NCBI GenBank assembly: GCA_024663395.1
Contig: JANFAH010000001.1
Span: forward strand, 3,348,001-3,412,000
From: Pisolithus tinctorius
Lineage: Eukaryota > Basidiomycota > Agaricomycetes > Boletales > Pisolithaceae
Direction: 5' to 3'
Length of the DNA: 64,000 nucleotides
The position numbers and the translations under genes are program-made. Below the pieces are notes generated by a model, which did no database searches, was not told the DNA's origin, and saw nothing but the letters and a program-made list of their open reading frames with translations. How positions within the stretch are numbered: the first letter of the stretch is position 1; every line of letters begins with the position of its first letter. Below, piece by piece: positions 43,204 through 52,905 of the stretch.

Positions 43204-44688
43204 TCAAAAATCCGGTTGACCTTTTGGTCCTCCGTCATCTGTGGGTTCATCATTCTCCCCACAGTAGTTGTCGGTCAGTTCTGAATCTTCCTCCTCTTCG
43301 GAATTCTTGTCGAACTCCTCGAGCATTGCCAGGATGCGAGTGCGGAATTTTTGGGCCGAGGAAGACTTACCGTTTGTTGCGGACGAGGGGCACTTAGACT
43401 TCATGTGCCCTGTCTTACCGTATCCATAACAGGTAGGAGCTTCGCTCTGTGATCGGACCTTTGATTTCCAATCAACATCCATGGCATAAGGGTCTCGGTA
43501 CGGAGTCTTCGGAAGTGAAGAAGACAACTTTGATCCGTGAGAAGTTTGTTCTTGCTTCCACAAGTAGGATCGGTCCTGGAAAGTTGCCTTTCCGGAAAAG
43601 ACCTTTAGGGTAGCCATAGCCGTGCGCGCCGAAGTAGCTTGTCGGATCCGGTCTTCTACCGTGTCGGGTTTGGGTCCTGACATAAGGATCCATTTGTTGA
43701 CTTCTTCGTTAAGGCCTTTACCGAAGAACACCGCTGCAGTGGTATCCTTTGTAGAGATCTGGGCCTTGTTGAGACAGTTGCGGAAATCGGCAATGTACTC
43801 GTCAAGGGAGCGGTCTCCTTGACGGATGGCCGACAGGTAGATTAGTGCTGTGGCTTTGGCGTCTCCTACCTGGAAGGTTTCTTTTAGCTTAGTGACGAAC
43901 TCGTCCCATCCATCGAAGATTTTGAGATCGCCGAGCAGTGTGGTATTTTCATTGATGTAGGCTTCTGCGAAGGTGCGGGCCGAACCACTGCCCATATATG
44001 AAAGGGCAAAGGCGATCTTGGATTGATCTTCATAGTAGATGTGTTCGTTGGTGGCGAGGTAGAGTTTGACGCTACTCAACCAGGCAGAGAAGTCCTGGTG
44101 CGCTCCGTTATACAAGAAGGGCTTGTTTAAGCCAATTTCTTTCAGTCCACTCCCCCTAGAGTCGCGATCCTTTCCTTTCTCCTCGGATCCTCGGGGAGGG
44201 CCTTTAGGCTTTTCCACATCTTGGTTAAACAGAGACTTATAGAAGTGCGCAGCCATTTCAGGGGTTACCTTACTTTGGCCGGCAAAGGGGTCTTGGAGGG
44301 AAAGTCCCTCGGTTTGGTGGGCAAGTTCTTCTGCCATCGGGTTGGCGGAAGCTGGTATGTAGATATCGGTAGAAGAGTCGGATGGTAAGGGGTCCGCTGG
44401 TTCGGCTGGCCCTTGGATTTGCATATCAACTTCTGAGCCTAGGGGCTCCGGGTTTCGATATGAAGTAAAGTTTACTGGTGAGGTCAATTCTGCCGCCTGC
44501 CTTAGTTGAGGCCTTACTGGCGGGTCTTCAAGACCTATATGGGGCTTGGGTGTGTCGACCGAAGGGTGACGAATAAGTGGCCTCGCTTGGAGAACCTCTT
44601 TTCCTTTATGAGTGGGTACAGGAGGCTTGAACGAGGAGGCTGCTGATGGAGGCCTCCGACTTCCTTCTTCTTGGCGGTGCGAAGACAC
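43204..44688 (-). CDS. gag: K Gag, open frame but zinc knuckle damaged
   Basis: 494 codons, about 90% like B Gag, with ATG at 44688. The capsid segment (GLNKPFLYNGAHQDFSAWLS; IAFALSYMGSGSARTFAEA) is kept. The knuckle reads CYGYGKTGHMKSKC: the second zinc-binding Cys of B (CYGC) is Tyr here, a G-to-A change, so zinc binding and RNA packaging should be impaired. A six-residue insertion SLPKTP relative to B precedes the YRDPYAMDVD segment. Confidence 0.85.
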   Translation of the reverse strand: MSSHRQEEGSRRPPSAASSFKPPVPTHKGKEVLQARPLIRHPSVDTPKPHIGLEDPPVRPQLRQAAELTSPVNFTSYRNPEPLGSEVDMQIQGPAEPADPLPSDSSTDIYIPASANPMAEELAHQTEGLSLQDPFAGQSKVTPEMAAHFYKSLFNQDVEKPKGPPRGSEEKGKDRDSRGSGLKEIGLNKPFLYNGAHQDFSAWLSSVKLYLATNEHIYYEDQSKIAFALSYMGSGSARTFAEAYINENTTLLGDLKIFDGWDEFVTKLKETFQVGDAKATALIYLSAIRQGDRSLDEYIADFRNCLNKAQISTKDTTAAVFFGKGLNEEVNKWILMSGPKPDTVEDRIRQATSARTAMATLKVFSGKATFQDRSYLWKQEQTSHGSKLSSSLPKTPYRDPYAMDVDWKSKVRSQSEAPTCYGYGKTGHMKSKCPSSATNGKSSSAQKFRTRILAMLEEFDKNSEEEEDSELTDNYCGENDEPTDDGGPKGQPDF

Positions 44689-44871
44689 GTTGATGAAGGG
44701 GAAGTTAGTGCCAAAGGTTAGGGGCTAGCTCACTGATATTAAACCAGTGGTTCCTGATGAAGTGGTGGGAGGTAGACGTTTTGCAGGCTATTTTGCCTAG
44801 CAAGGATTCCAGTCTACAGGTATCCGAAAGGTAGTCCGGGCTTTGATGTGTCCGGGTGATTCGAAACCTTC

Positions 44872-45517
44872 TGTTATGCCGATGACTCGTATCACGCCAC
44901 GAATCAAGTGCGATGAAGCACAAGCATGTGACTGCGTGAGAGTGGTGCGTAATTTAACTTCACTAGCGGCGGAACACTAGTCTTGGCCAACCGAAGTCGT
45001 ACTGACAAGTCCTTGTTGGTACAACGCGCAGAGCTAAGGGTGGTTGCAAAGTAGGTTTCGAATGAGGGACTAGTACGATACATGTGGGTTTATATACGTA
45101 TGTACAGTACTGCGGGTCAAACATTCGAATACTCGTATAGTCATTCACCCAAGTCTGAACAAGGCAAGATGGAGTCATTGCGATGCGGGCGCAAGGGTGA
45201 ATGCGGGGGTGAATGAGGGACTAACCGCGTATATGTAAAACAAGCAGAGTGTTCGCCCAGGGTGAACACGTCACGTGACTGTGTGGATCAGGGCCACCAG
45301 CGGATCACGGAAGGAAGGGGAAGCGGACGTAATGTCCGGATATAGTACAACGCGGGGTTGACAGGGGTCAACCATAAAAGGAAACAGAAAGGAGAAAACG
45401 TACGGAACGCAAGACATAGTCTTGCGGAGAGACAAGGGAACGTCCCCTGAGGCGGGACGATGCGCGAATGGGCTATGTAACATCTGCAAAAGGGAGAAAT
45501 GTGAGCACAGCGTAACA
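44872..45517 (-). repeat. 5' LTR of K
   Basis: 646 bp, partner of 14761-15406 with about 33 differences, nearly all transitions. Followed by CTTAC (45518-45522), the right target duplicate within gag of E. Confidence 0.9.
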
Positions 45518-45522
45518 CTTAC

Positions 45523-46682
45523 CTGGGAACAGTTTGGAGAAGTGGCTCTCTGTATGGTGGAAGTGATGAGGAATCACGACTGGCCAGAAGAAAGTGTGCA
45601 GATGCACATTGACTTCTGGATGGCCCTTGAGAGCCACCCATGGTGCCACTCTCCTCGAGAGCACTACAAGCGCACCCTACTTCTTTACCAGAGCCAACAG
45701 TGCCAGCACTGGCACAGATCCAATCTCAGCTCATATAGATGGTCACTAGCAGAGCTGAATGAAGAGCTGCTCAACACAGTGAAGGACGAGATCCTGGACA
45801 ATGAGAGGACCAAACAGCTGGAGAACCTCCACAAGGTACATCCACACCCTCGTTTGACTCATTCATCAGCTGATAGACAGATATCCTCCACGGAATCGCT
45901 CCTCATCCTCCCCATTGCCCAAACGGGAACCCACTTATACTACTATACCACCCGGCACCATGTCTGTTGATCATCCACTCTGCTGGCATCATGTCCGTTG
46001 ATCACCCCCAACCCCCCACTGGCATCATGTCCACTGATCATCCTTCCCTCCCCAGCATCATGCCCATTGATCACATAATCCACACCAGCGTCATGTCTGC
46101 TGACCACATGAATCCACTCATGAATCTGTCCTCAAACTCCACACCCCCCCCCAATCACCGGACACCATGTCTGCATACCAAATCTTCCACCTCCCCTCAT
46201 GCCTAACTAACAGGTCAACGAATGCTTCGCAGCCATTGCAAACAATGCAGCTGCCTCAGGAGGCTATGGGAGAGCCCCTGGCGGACACAAACACCCCCTT
46301 TCCCCCTCCTACAAAGGCTCATCGCACAATCAAACAGATCACAAGAGACAGAGATCATTTCGGAGCAGCAGCTTCCCTGACTCCCATCCCCTCCCAGCAT
46401 GCGCAGTCTGTCTCAGATGCCACCGCCACCTCATCATCAAATGCAGAGCCACCCACACATGGGACAAGAAACATGAGACCTTTGCAGAAAGAATCCACAA
46501 GGCGCTCTTCGCCAAAGATGGCCGACACATCTGTGCAAAATGGCAATGGGAAGAAGGATGTGCAGAGCGTCACGACACCAGACATTTCTGCTCAGGATGT
46601 GGAGCGACATCTCATGGAGCTCAGAGATGTCCTCAAGTGCAGACAGTCATGGCCAACAACACCATATAAAGTGGAAGCATGG
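45523..46682 (+). pseudogene. YR-element Gag-like protein, C-terminal part
   Basis: Continues from 14760 with WEQFGEVALCMVEVMRNHDW and HIDFWMALESHPW, a block shared by Gag-like proteins of mushroom YR elements, open to 45970. A decayed repeat-rich linker with several stops follows. From about 46403 the same frame encodes AVCLRCHRHLIIKC, then ICAKWQWEEGCAERHDTRHF and CSGCGATSHGAQRCP, a Cys/His-rich C-terminus likely to bind zinc and RNA, and ends at TAA near 46680. The RT frame begins overlapping this end. Confidence 0.65.
45957..46110 (+). repeat. Short degenerate tandem repeat in gag of E
   Basis: About five units of 25-33 bp built on CATCATGTCCGTTGATCA (CACCATGTCTGTTGATCA, CATCATGTCCACTGATCA, CATCATGCCCATTGATCA, CGTCATGTCTGCTGACCA). 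Units are not of equal length, so this is an eroded minisatellite. Confidence 0.65.
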
Positions 46683-48656
46683 AGCCGAGAGCTCCAAGAG
46701 CATAATTTACTGGAACGCTTTAGTAGAATCCCAGAGGGCCTTTGCCGGGGCTTCATTGTAAATTTTCCCCCAATCGCACATACCCAATCCCCCCCCAACA
46801 GAGATTCAGTTTCAACCTATGACAATGAGTTTGATAAGATTGTTCATAAGGAGATTGAGAAAAATTGTTTCATAGGCCCGTTTCCACTTGAAACTATCAA
46901 AACCTTAATAGGCGCCTTCCAATCCTCCCCGCTTTCCATAATCCCCAAACCTGACCGCCCAGGCAAATATTGCCTCATTCAAAACTTCTCTTTCCCACAC
47001 ACTACCAGCCCATCCAATTCCAATCCTTCCATCAATTCCTATGTAAATGCACACGACTTCCCAACCACATGGGGAAATTTTTCCATAGTATATGCCTTAA
47101 TTGCCCGCCTCCCCCCAGGATCAGAAGCTGCGACACACGATGTAGCAGAAGCCTACTGCACAGTGCCCCTCCACCCATCACAATGGCAAGCAAGCATAGT
47201 ACATATATCAGACATGCATGGTTGCATAGATACATGTGTAGCGTTTGGGGCGACCCCCTCCTCGGGCATCTATGGACACATGGCTGATGCAGGCTCAGAG
47301 ATCCTCAGACACCATGGCATCAGGCCCCTAGACAAATGGGTAGATGACCATATCTTCCTGCAAATCAGACGAGAGTTCTTGGCAGAATACAACAAATTGA
47401 GGGAGCTCTGGAGTGCAGAGATTGCTGTGCACTTCCCCAACCCACAACAAGTGGGAGCACATATCTGGTACCAAGGGAGAACCCTTGACGACAACATGCC
47501 TGAAGAATTTAATGAAGACTGCTCACAACCCATACAAGACCTCGTGTGCAACTCCCCCAGATTGGCTCATGACGCTCTTTTCTCTTACAGCTTTGAAGAC
47601 ATCGACTCATTATCTGAAACTCTCGGCATACCCTGGGAGCACTCCAAAGATCAACCCTTCAGTCACACAACCATGTACATTGGCTTCCAATGGAATCTCA
47701 AAGAATATGTAGTAGCACTCAGCCCAAGCAAAACCACCAAGTACCTCAAGGCGATCCATGAATGGCGCAAACGCCCGGCACACGTACTACAAGACGTAAA
47801 AGAATTGTATGGCAAACTCTTGCATGCCAGCGCAGCCTTGCCATGCGGCAGAGCATACCTAACAGGGCTAGAAGTGATGCTGAAAGTCAGTGCTCAAAAG
47901 CCTTTCCTTCCCCATCGGGCTGACAAAAGGGTAGCCAACAACTTAGACTGGTGGACAGACAGACTGCAGAACAGCGACATCAAGCGTCCAATCCTCCCCC
48001 CTCACCCCTTCATCAACATTGCTGCCTATTCCAATGCTAGCTCTGGGATTGGCATCGGCATCATGATCGGGGAGAGATGGAGAGCCTGGAGACTCATACC
48101 TGGATGGCGCTCAACCTGAAATGGCCCCAGAGACATCAGATGGGCAGAAGCCATCGCTTTCGAATTCCTGGTCTGCACAATTGATCTCATCTGCCCTCAG
48201 AGCACAACCTTCATCGCCTATGGAGACAACTCAGGGATTGTCGAAGGCTGGAAGAACGGTCACCATCGCAATGCTGAAGTCAACGAAGTCTTCAAGTGTG
48301 TCCACACCATCATCGCTGATTCCACTCACATCATGCAGATCCACACGAAGTATGTCCCCACTGGAAACAACCCTGCCGACGATCCATCAAGAGGAATATA
48401 CAGTTCCCCCCACCTTCTCCTCCCTCAGATTGCTATCCCAGCTCACCTACAGCAATACGTCATCGATGCCTCTGAACCCCCCACCCCCACCAAACTCAGA
48501 CTCAGACGAGAAGGCGCCTACCCAGCCCCAGCAGCAAAAATCATTGACTGCTGTAAGGAGAGAGATCTCCTTACTATGGGATTGGGTATTAATTTCTATT
48601 TATGTATTTGTTTTATTGTTTTGTTACTTACTGCTGTGAGTACTATACTTGAGTAG
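46660..48656 (+). pseudogene. YR-element reverse transcriptase-RNase H
   Basis: The real N-terminus is about PYKVEAWSRELQEHNLLERF; the frame upstream to 46167 is mostly the shadow of gag. RT features: GPFPLETIKTLIGAFQSSPL, IPKPDRPGKYCLIQNFSFPH, ATHDVAEAYCTVPLHPSQW, and catalytic DKWVDDHIFLQ. A TGA at 48117-48119 splits RNase H; the frame continues to 48656 (RDIRWAEAIAFEFLV; GDNSGIVEGW; NNPADDPSRG). RNase H begins AYSNASSGIG, with Asn where the first catalytic Asp is expected, a G-to-A change. DIRS/Ngaro-type RT is assigned from these motifs and the downstream recombinase. Confidence 0.78.
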
Positions 48657-48662
48657 TATAGT
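48642..48662 (+). other. Stem-loop after RT frame of E
   Basis: ACTATAC and GTATAGT form a perfect 7-bp stem with a 7-nt loop, overlapping the RT stop region. It could be a transcript-end or element-internal signal. Confidence 0.4.
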
Positions 48663-48690
48663 TCGCTTTTTGTGTGCTTAGTCAGCACTT

Positions 48691-48716
48691 ACTTACAGTT
48701 TCTTTGTACTGTAAGT
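48691..48716 (+). other. Second stem-loop after RT frame of E
   Basis: ACTTACAG and CTGTAAGT form a perfect 8-bp stem with a 10-nt loop, followed by TTTTT. It lies 28 bases after the first hairpin. Confidence 0.4.
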
Positions 48717-49186
48717 TTTTACCAATAGACGAGTTACCCCCAAAGATGAGAACAAGAGAAAGACTGCCCCAGACAGCCCTAGACAGTCTCCTATCCCCCT
48801 ACCCTCTCTGCTCAGGCTAAAGGAGCCCCTTTGGTCTTACTCTCTCCCTCTCAGATTCCTCTACCTCATCCTCAATCCACACTATTATATTTCCTCACAC
48901 TGCACTCGTCACCTCCTTGAAGCAGCAGAGAACAGACGTGCATCAGCTGCATGCAAGGACAACTACATACAGCAGGCCTTGTTCACCTGCTAATGGAGAG
49001 TAACGCTGTTGTTTCAACACACCCCTCCCAAGCTCTGAAAACCCACAGCAGCCCCTCACCACAAACCTGCACCCTTACAGACCAGGACTAACCCCTCTGC
49101 CCTCCCCCCTGTGCCCCCACTGCTTAGCCAGAGAGCGCCTAAGGCTGTGGCTCCCGTCTGCCACCAATGCACAAGTAGCAGCAGGA

Positions 49187-50219
49187 ATGGAACAAGATGG
49201 CTCACACCCCATCGTGGAGGAACAATTGAATTGCATCCTAGAGGTAATTGGGGCCTCCTGGGCAGAAAAGACCAAAGAAGCATATGGAGCCAGTCTATTA
49301 GCATACCACGTTTACTGTGACATGCATAATCTCACAGAAACCCAACGCGCTCCCATTTCAGTGACAACATTGCTTGCTTTCCTATCCAGCTGTGCTGGCT
49401 CCTACTCTGGCTCAGCCTTAGCAAACTTCGCAGCAGGTCTGAGAGCCTGGCACTTACTGCACGGCCTGCCCTGGAACATAAACCAAGAAGAGCTGCGCGC
49501 AATCCTTGAAGGGGCATCACGCCTAGCCCCCCCTGCATCCAAGCACCCCCCCCCCACGAGCCCTTCACAGTCAAAACCCTTGAATTGTTCCATTCAGTTA
49601 TGGATCTCAAAAACCCAAAGGACACTGCCATCTTTGTGTGCATCACTACAACATTCTACTGCGTGGCCAGGCTTGGAGAATTCACAGTATCATCAATAAA
49701 ACACTTTGACTCAATGAAACACATCACTCGAGCAGACATGAAGCACTTACACAACCTCAACAGCCTCCCAGTCACCAAGTTTTGCATCCCATGCACCAAG
49801 ACATCTCTGAGGGGAGAGGATGTACAATGCGCTCCAGCAGAAGGCATTACTAGCCCCATTGATGCGCCGGAAAACCATATACAAGTCAACAAAGCTGAAC
49901 CAGGTGTGCACCTCTTCGCATGGAAGCACCCCACAGGAGGCCTCTGCCCCTTATCCAAGGCAGAAGTCACCAAACACATCGCTACACTGGCAGAGGAACA
50001 CAGCCTCCCTCACCTCCGAGGACATAGCCTGAGGATAGGCGGGACACTACACTATCTGCTTCAAGGAGTTCCTTTTGATGTCATCAAAACAATTGGAAGA
50101 TGGGCAAGCGACACCTTCACACTGTACTTATGCTGACACACAATGATCCTAGCGCCGTACCTCAATGACAAACCAGCCCTCCTGGAGCATTTCATGCGTT
50201 ACACTATGCCCCCAGTGCG
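49187..50219 (+). pseudogene. YR-element tyrosine recombinase
   Basis: The N-terminal core-binding domain (WAEKTKEAYGASLLAYHVYC; ISVTTLLAFLSSCAGSYSGS) is in one frame. A one-base shift at a run of ten C (about 49544-49553) leads to the catalytic domain in another. Catalytic residues visible: Arg in CVARLGEF, HxxR in LRGHSLRIGG, Trp in IGRWAS and Tyr in FTLYL. Directly after it, YLC-stop-HTMILAPYL has TGC-TGA where YLRRH-type residues are expected, so two C-to-T changes removed an Arg and made a stop. Reading ends at 50219 (MPPVR). Confidence 0.78.
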
Positions 50220-50917
50220 TTAATGCGGGGCACGCAGACCGTGAGTAGCCACCTCCTTTCTTTTCAGGGCTCAGAGCTTCGCTGCTCACATCGCCGGCTC
50301 CTAAATGGAGGGACACAGCTCACTCTTCGCCCCAGATCCAGGTTCTCCTCCGGGCTGGAAAACCCTTCAGGTTTTCACCCACTCCCCCATAGTCATCACC
50401 AGTACCCTCTCTTCCCCCCTTAGCACTAGATACTTAGCACGCTCTTGCTCCCTCATCTGTAACAAAGCATCGAAGCACATGGATTACCAATTAACGTTTC
50501 AACAAGGAATTGAGTTTCAGATCAGAGATCTGTTGATTCACATTCACCTAAGAAGTACTCCACTTGGGTTCCTTGAGTCTGCAAAGACTTTTATATGACT
50601 CTCTAGGGTAAATCCCTCTCTCCCACCCTCCCCTACCACTGTTTTCCCCAATCAGAACTCACCGTTTGTCGCGGAAATGTGAAACTTCGTTGTTGTTGCT
50701 GCCGTCACGATATTTCTTTTCAAATTGTTTCGGTGTTCCCTGCCATAAACTGACTTCTGTTGATCTTTAGGATGTACATATGTATTTGATGCGAGCGTAA
50801 AAGACAAACGGTTTTTCGTGTTTTGTTCGTTGTCAGCTCCTCCCACCCTCCCCCTTCTCGCTTCGTCTCTCAGTCGAGTTGATTCTCGACTCCCTTTTGC
50901 ACAATGAAAGTTCTGTA
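50220..50917. other. Downstream remains of E and upstream region of the cupredoxin gene
   Basis: The right end of E must lie here, but no terminal repeat was found. Nearer 50850-50900 the sequence becomes pyrimidine-rich (CTCCCACCCTCCCCCTTCTCG), as is common in fungal promoters. No gene recognised. Confidence 0.45.
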
Positions 50918-52196
50918 ATGTTTTTGGTCGGCGTTGCGACTGGACTTGCAGCAGCCGGACCAGCGAATAACACGGTGTCCAGTGGAATGTGACCCAAAAG
51001 ACTACACGGCATCAAGTGGTATGGGTATGTGGCCAGCGAATAGCTACACCGCGTCAAGCAGCATATCGCCGCCCTGCACTTGCAGTGGCAACTCCTACGT
51101 GACAACAACGACACCAGTAACTACTGCATGTGCTGCTACTCCCACCAGTCCCGCTGCTAGTGGCATATCTTACACCGTCATTGTCGTACCAACTCAAGGT
51201 GTCTTTCGTTATGTACCATTTATTGTCAATGCCTCAGTCGGTGACACTATTGTATTCCTGTGCAACGCAAACAACCATACCGTCACCAAGTCGTCCCAAC
51301 TGGTGGTAATATGAACCTTCTGCCTGTGACCACTAATACCTGAGATGCAGCCGCTTAGATTTGCAATAAGACCATGGACGCTCCATTTGCGTCGGGTGAA
51401 CACAACAAGAGCTTTCAAAGGTCTGTGAGCAGCCGAACTTCATGTCTAGTGATCTCACTGACATTAGCTTCCAGTTCAACAAAAGGTCAACGATACCAAC
51501 AGCACCTACTTCTACTGTGGTACTCCAGGTCACTGCCAGAAAGGAATATTCGGTATCATGTATGTCGGGCGAATTGCTTCCCATAGCAGCATTCGGAGGG
51601 TTTCTGACGGAGGACATCAACTTCACAGGAAACCTGATAGCTAAAATGTCATTATCCAGCATGATGCCGGCTATGGCCACTAATGTAAGTAGGTATGCTG
51701 GATTTCTCTCTTCCTTGCTAACAGGATTTGTTAGAGTTCAAGCATGGGTGCTATGTGGCAGTACATGCAAATGATGACTCAAAATAACAGCGTGGCAGCT
51801 AGTTGGGCAGGTAACGTCGATATGTCGGACATGCCTCGGTGGGCCCGTCAATACGTGGCCGAGAATGTGATGTAAGTTCCGCGTAAGGGCCTATGAGCCT
51901 GAGCTGATATCTCGAAGGTACACACGTACATTCCTGGCTGCCAACCTGGAAACCCTTAACGAGGATGGAAGTGCTGGCCTTGGCAATGCAGGTAGTGCGC
52001 CGTTAATGGTTCCAGTTGACATCACGTCCGGCAGAACAGTAGCACATCTTCACCAGGAGGGAACTCCGGAAGTTCCTCACCTCAACCTGCGAGCTCGAAC
52101 CCGTCTGCGACGATGACGAGTGGTGCTATGCAGCTCTTGCCCTCCAAAGTCTTTGCTAGTTTTACTGTCGCGTTTCCTCTAATTTTCGTTCTCTAA
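50918..52196 (+). pseudogene. Secreted cupredoxin-like, GPI-anchored protein, apparently decayed
   Basis: Recognisable pieces: a hydrophobic start (MFLVGVATGLAAAG), the cupredoxin core SYTVIVVPTQGVFRYVPFIV with FLCNANNHTVTKSS (Cu-ligand His), an exon ICNKTMDAPFASGEHNKSF (51358-51418), then STYFYCGTPGHCQKGIFGIM with the Cys, His and Met ligands. Later exons hold MSDMPRWARQYVAENV, YTRTFLAANLETLNEDG and a Ser/Pro-rich tail ending in a GPI-type hydrophobic signal (TVAFPLIFVL). Two-base shifts are needed after FNK (near 51488) and before QNSSTSS (near 52035), and the N-terminus does not join cleanly. Secreted copper proteins of this type are abundant in agaricomycetes. It lies next to the broken end of E. 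Confidence 0.68.
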
Positions 52197-52905
52197 GGAA
52201 CCCGTTGACGGGTTGCTTTTTCAGGCTGCGAGTCGTGGTGGAAACGAGTCCCCCCCCCTTAAGATAGATCTGTACTGAAGATATACTTGTCCTGGCGATG
52301 TTACTCCGCCTTACGATAATACATGTGTGCCACTGTCTCCTGATACTCCGAAACTTTCAGAGGATTCAAGTATGTTGTTGTCACGATCACGATCACCTCA
52401 TGTCGAGGTCGTCTCGGAAGCACGGGATGGAATTCAAATTCTCTAGGACTGATCAAACAGGTGTTCCGTCGTTCCTTTGGCATCGCAAATAACTGTCCTT
52501 CCCAACTTGGCGAGTATTACGGTTAGCTTTCTGCCGTTCCTGGTCGGGTGAGCCAGCCTCGTTTGCATTTATCCAGTTTATGGGTCTCCCCCTAACGCTG
52601 GCTGCCATCCATCGGCACAGAATACTCCTTTTAACGTGATGACCGCATTTTCCGTCGTATCGCAAGGGAAGGTACGTGATGATATAGGAGTGAATGTAAT
52701 GACTATATTGCGGCAATGACGATACATGAGGGAACTACAACAAAATTCCGATGCCAAATATCTACGGATACAAAAGAGTGGATGTGGTATAGGTAGAAGC
52801 GGAAGGCGTAGAGAAAATAAGTGTCCGAGTTGGAACCAGCCTACGATGATAACATAGCACGCTTGAAAAGTAGAAAAGAGCGACGTCGACGGACCATCAT
52901 TAACG
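52197..52905. other. Intergenic, nothing recognised
   Basis: About 700 bases between convergent gene ends. No coding match, repeat or RNA gene found. Confidence 0.5.

Larger units (their letters stand above)
14761..45517 (-). mobile_element. Gypsy chromovirus K, minus strand, interrupted by element A
   Basis: Two 646-bp LTRs (14761-15406 and 44872-45517) face the same way and are flanked by the identical 5-bp target duplication CTTAC at 14756-14760 and 45518-45522, so they are the ends of one insertion. Internal order on the minus strand is gag (44688-43204), pol (from about 43190), the A insertion, the rest of pol (17676-16889) and ORF3 (16882-15482). Without A it is about 8.1 kb, like its relative B. 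By hand count the LTRs differ at about 33 of 646 positions, nearly all transitions, making this the oldest of the four LTR insertions here. Confidence 0.9.
14201..50219 (+). mobile_element. Tyrosine-recombinase retrotransposon E (DIRS/Ngaro type), split by a 30.8-kb nested insertion
   Basis: Three coding parts lie in order: Gag-like protein (14201-14760 continuing at 45523-46682), RT-RNase H (to 48656) and tyrosine recombinase (49187-50219). Together they define a YR-type retroelement, a class that integrates with a recombinase in place of a DDE integrase and lacks ordinary LTRs. The insertion of K splits gag; removing K and one copy of CTTAC rejoins KDEDL-T-WEQFGEVA in frame. All three genes are broken, chiefly by TGA codons. 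Outer boundaries are not determined; the coordinates given are those of the coding span. Confidence 0.82.

Noticed and set aside
46167..46660. RT ORF of E starting at 46167
   Set aside because: This stretch encodes the Cys/His-rich end of the Gag-like protein in another frame; the RT frame shows no similarity to anything before about 46660.
51540..51640. Antisense frame reading NPPNAAMGSN, similar to the cupredoxin motif NPPNA
   Set aside because: It is on the strand opposite to the clear copper-ligand exons and only about ten residues long, so it is taken as coincidence.
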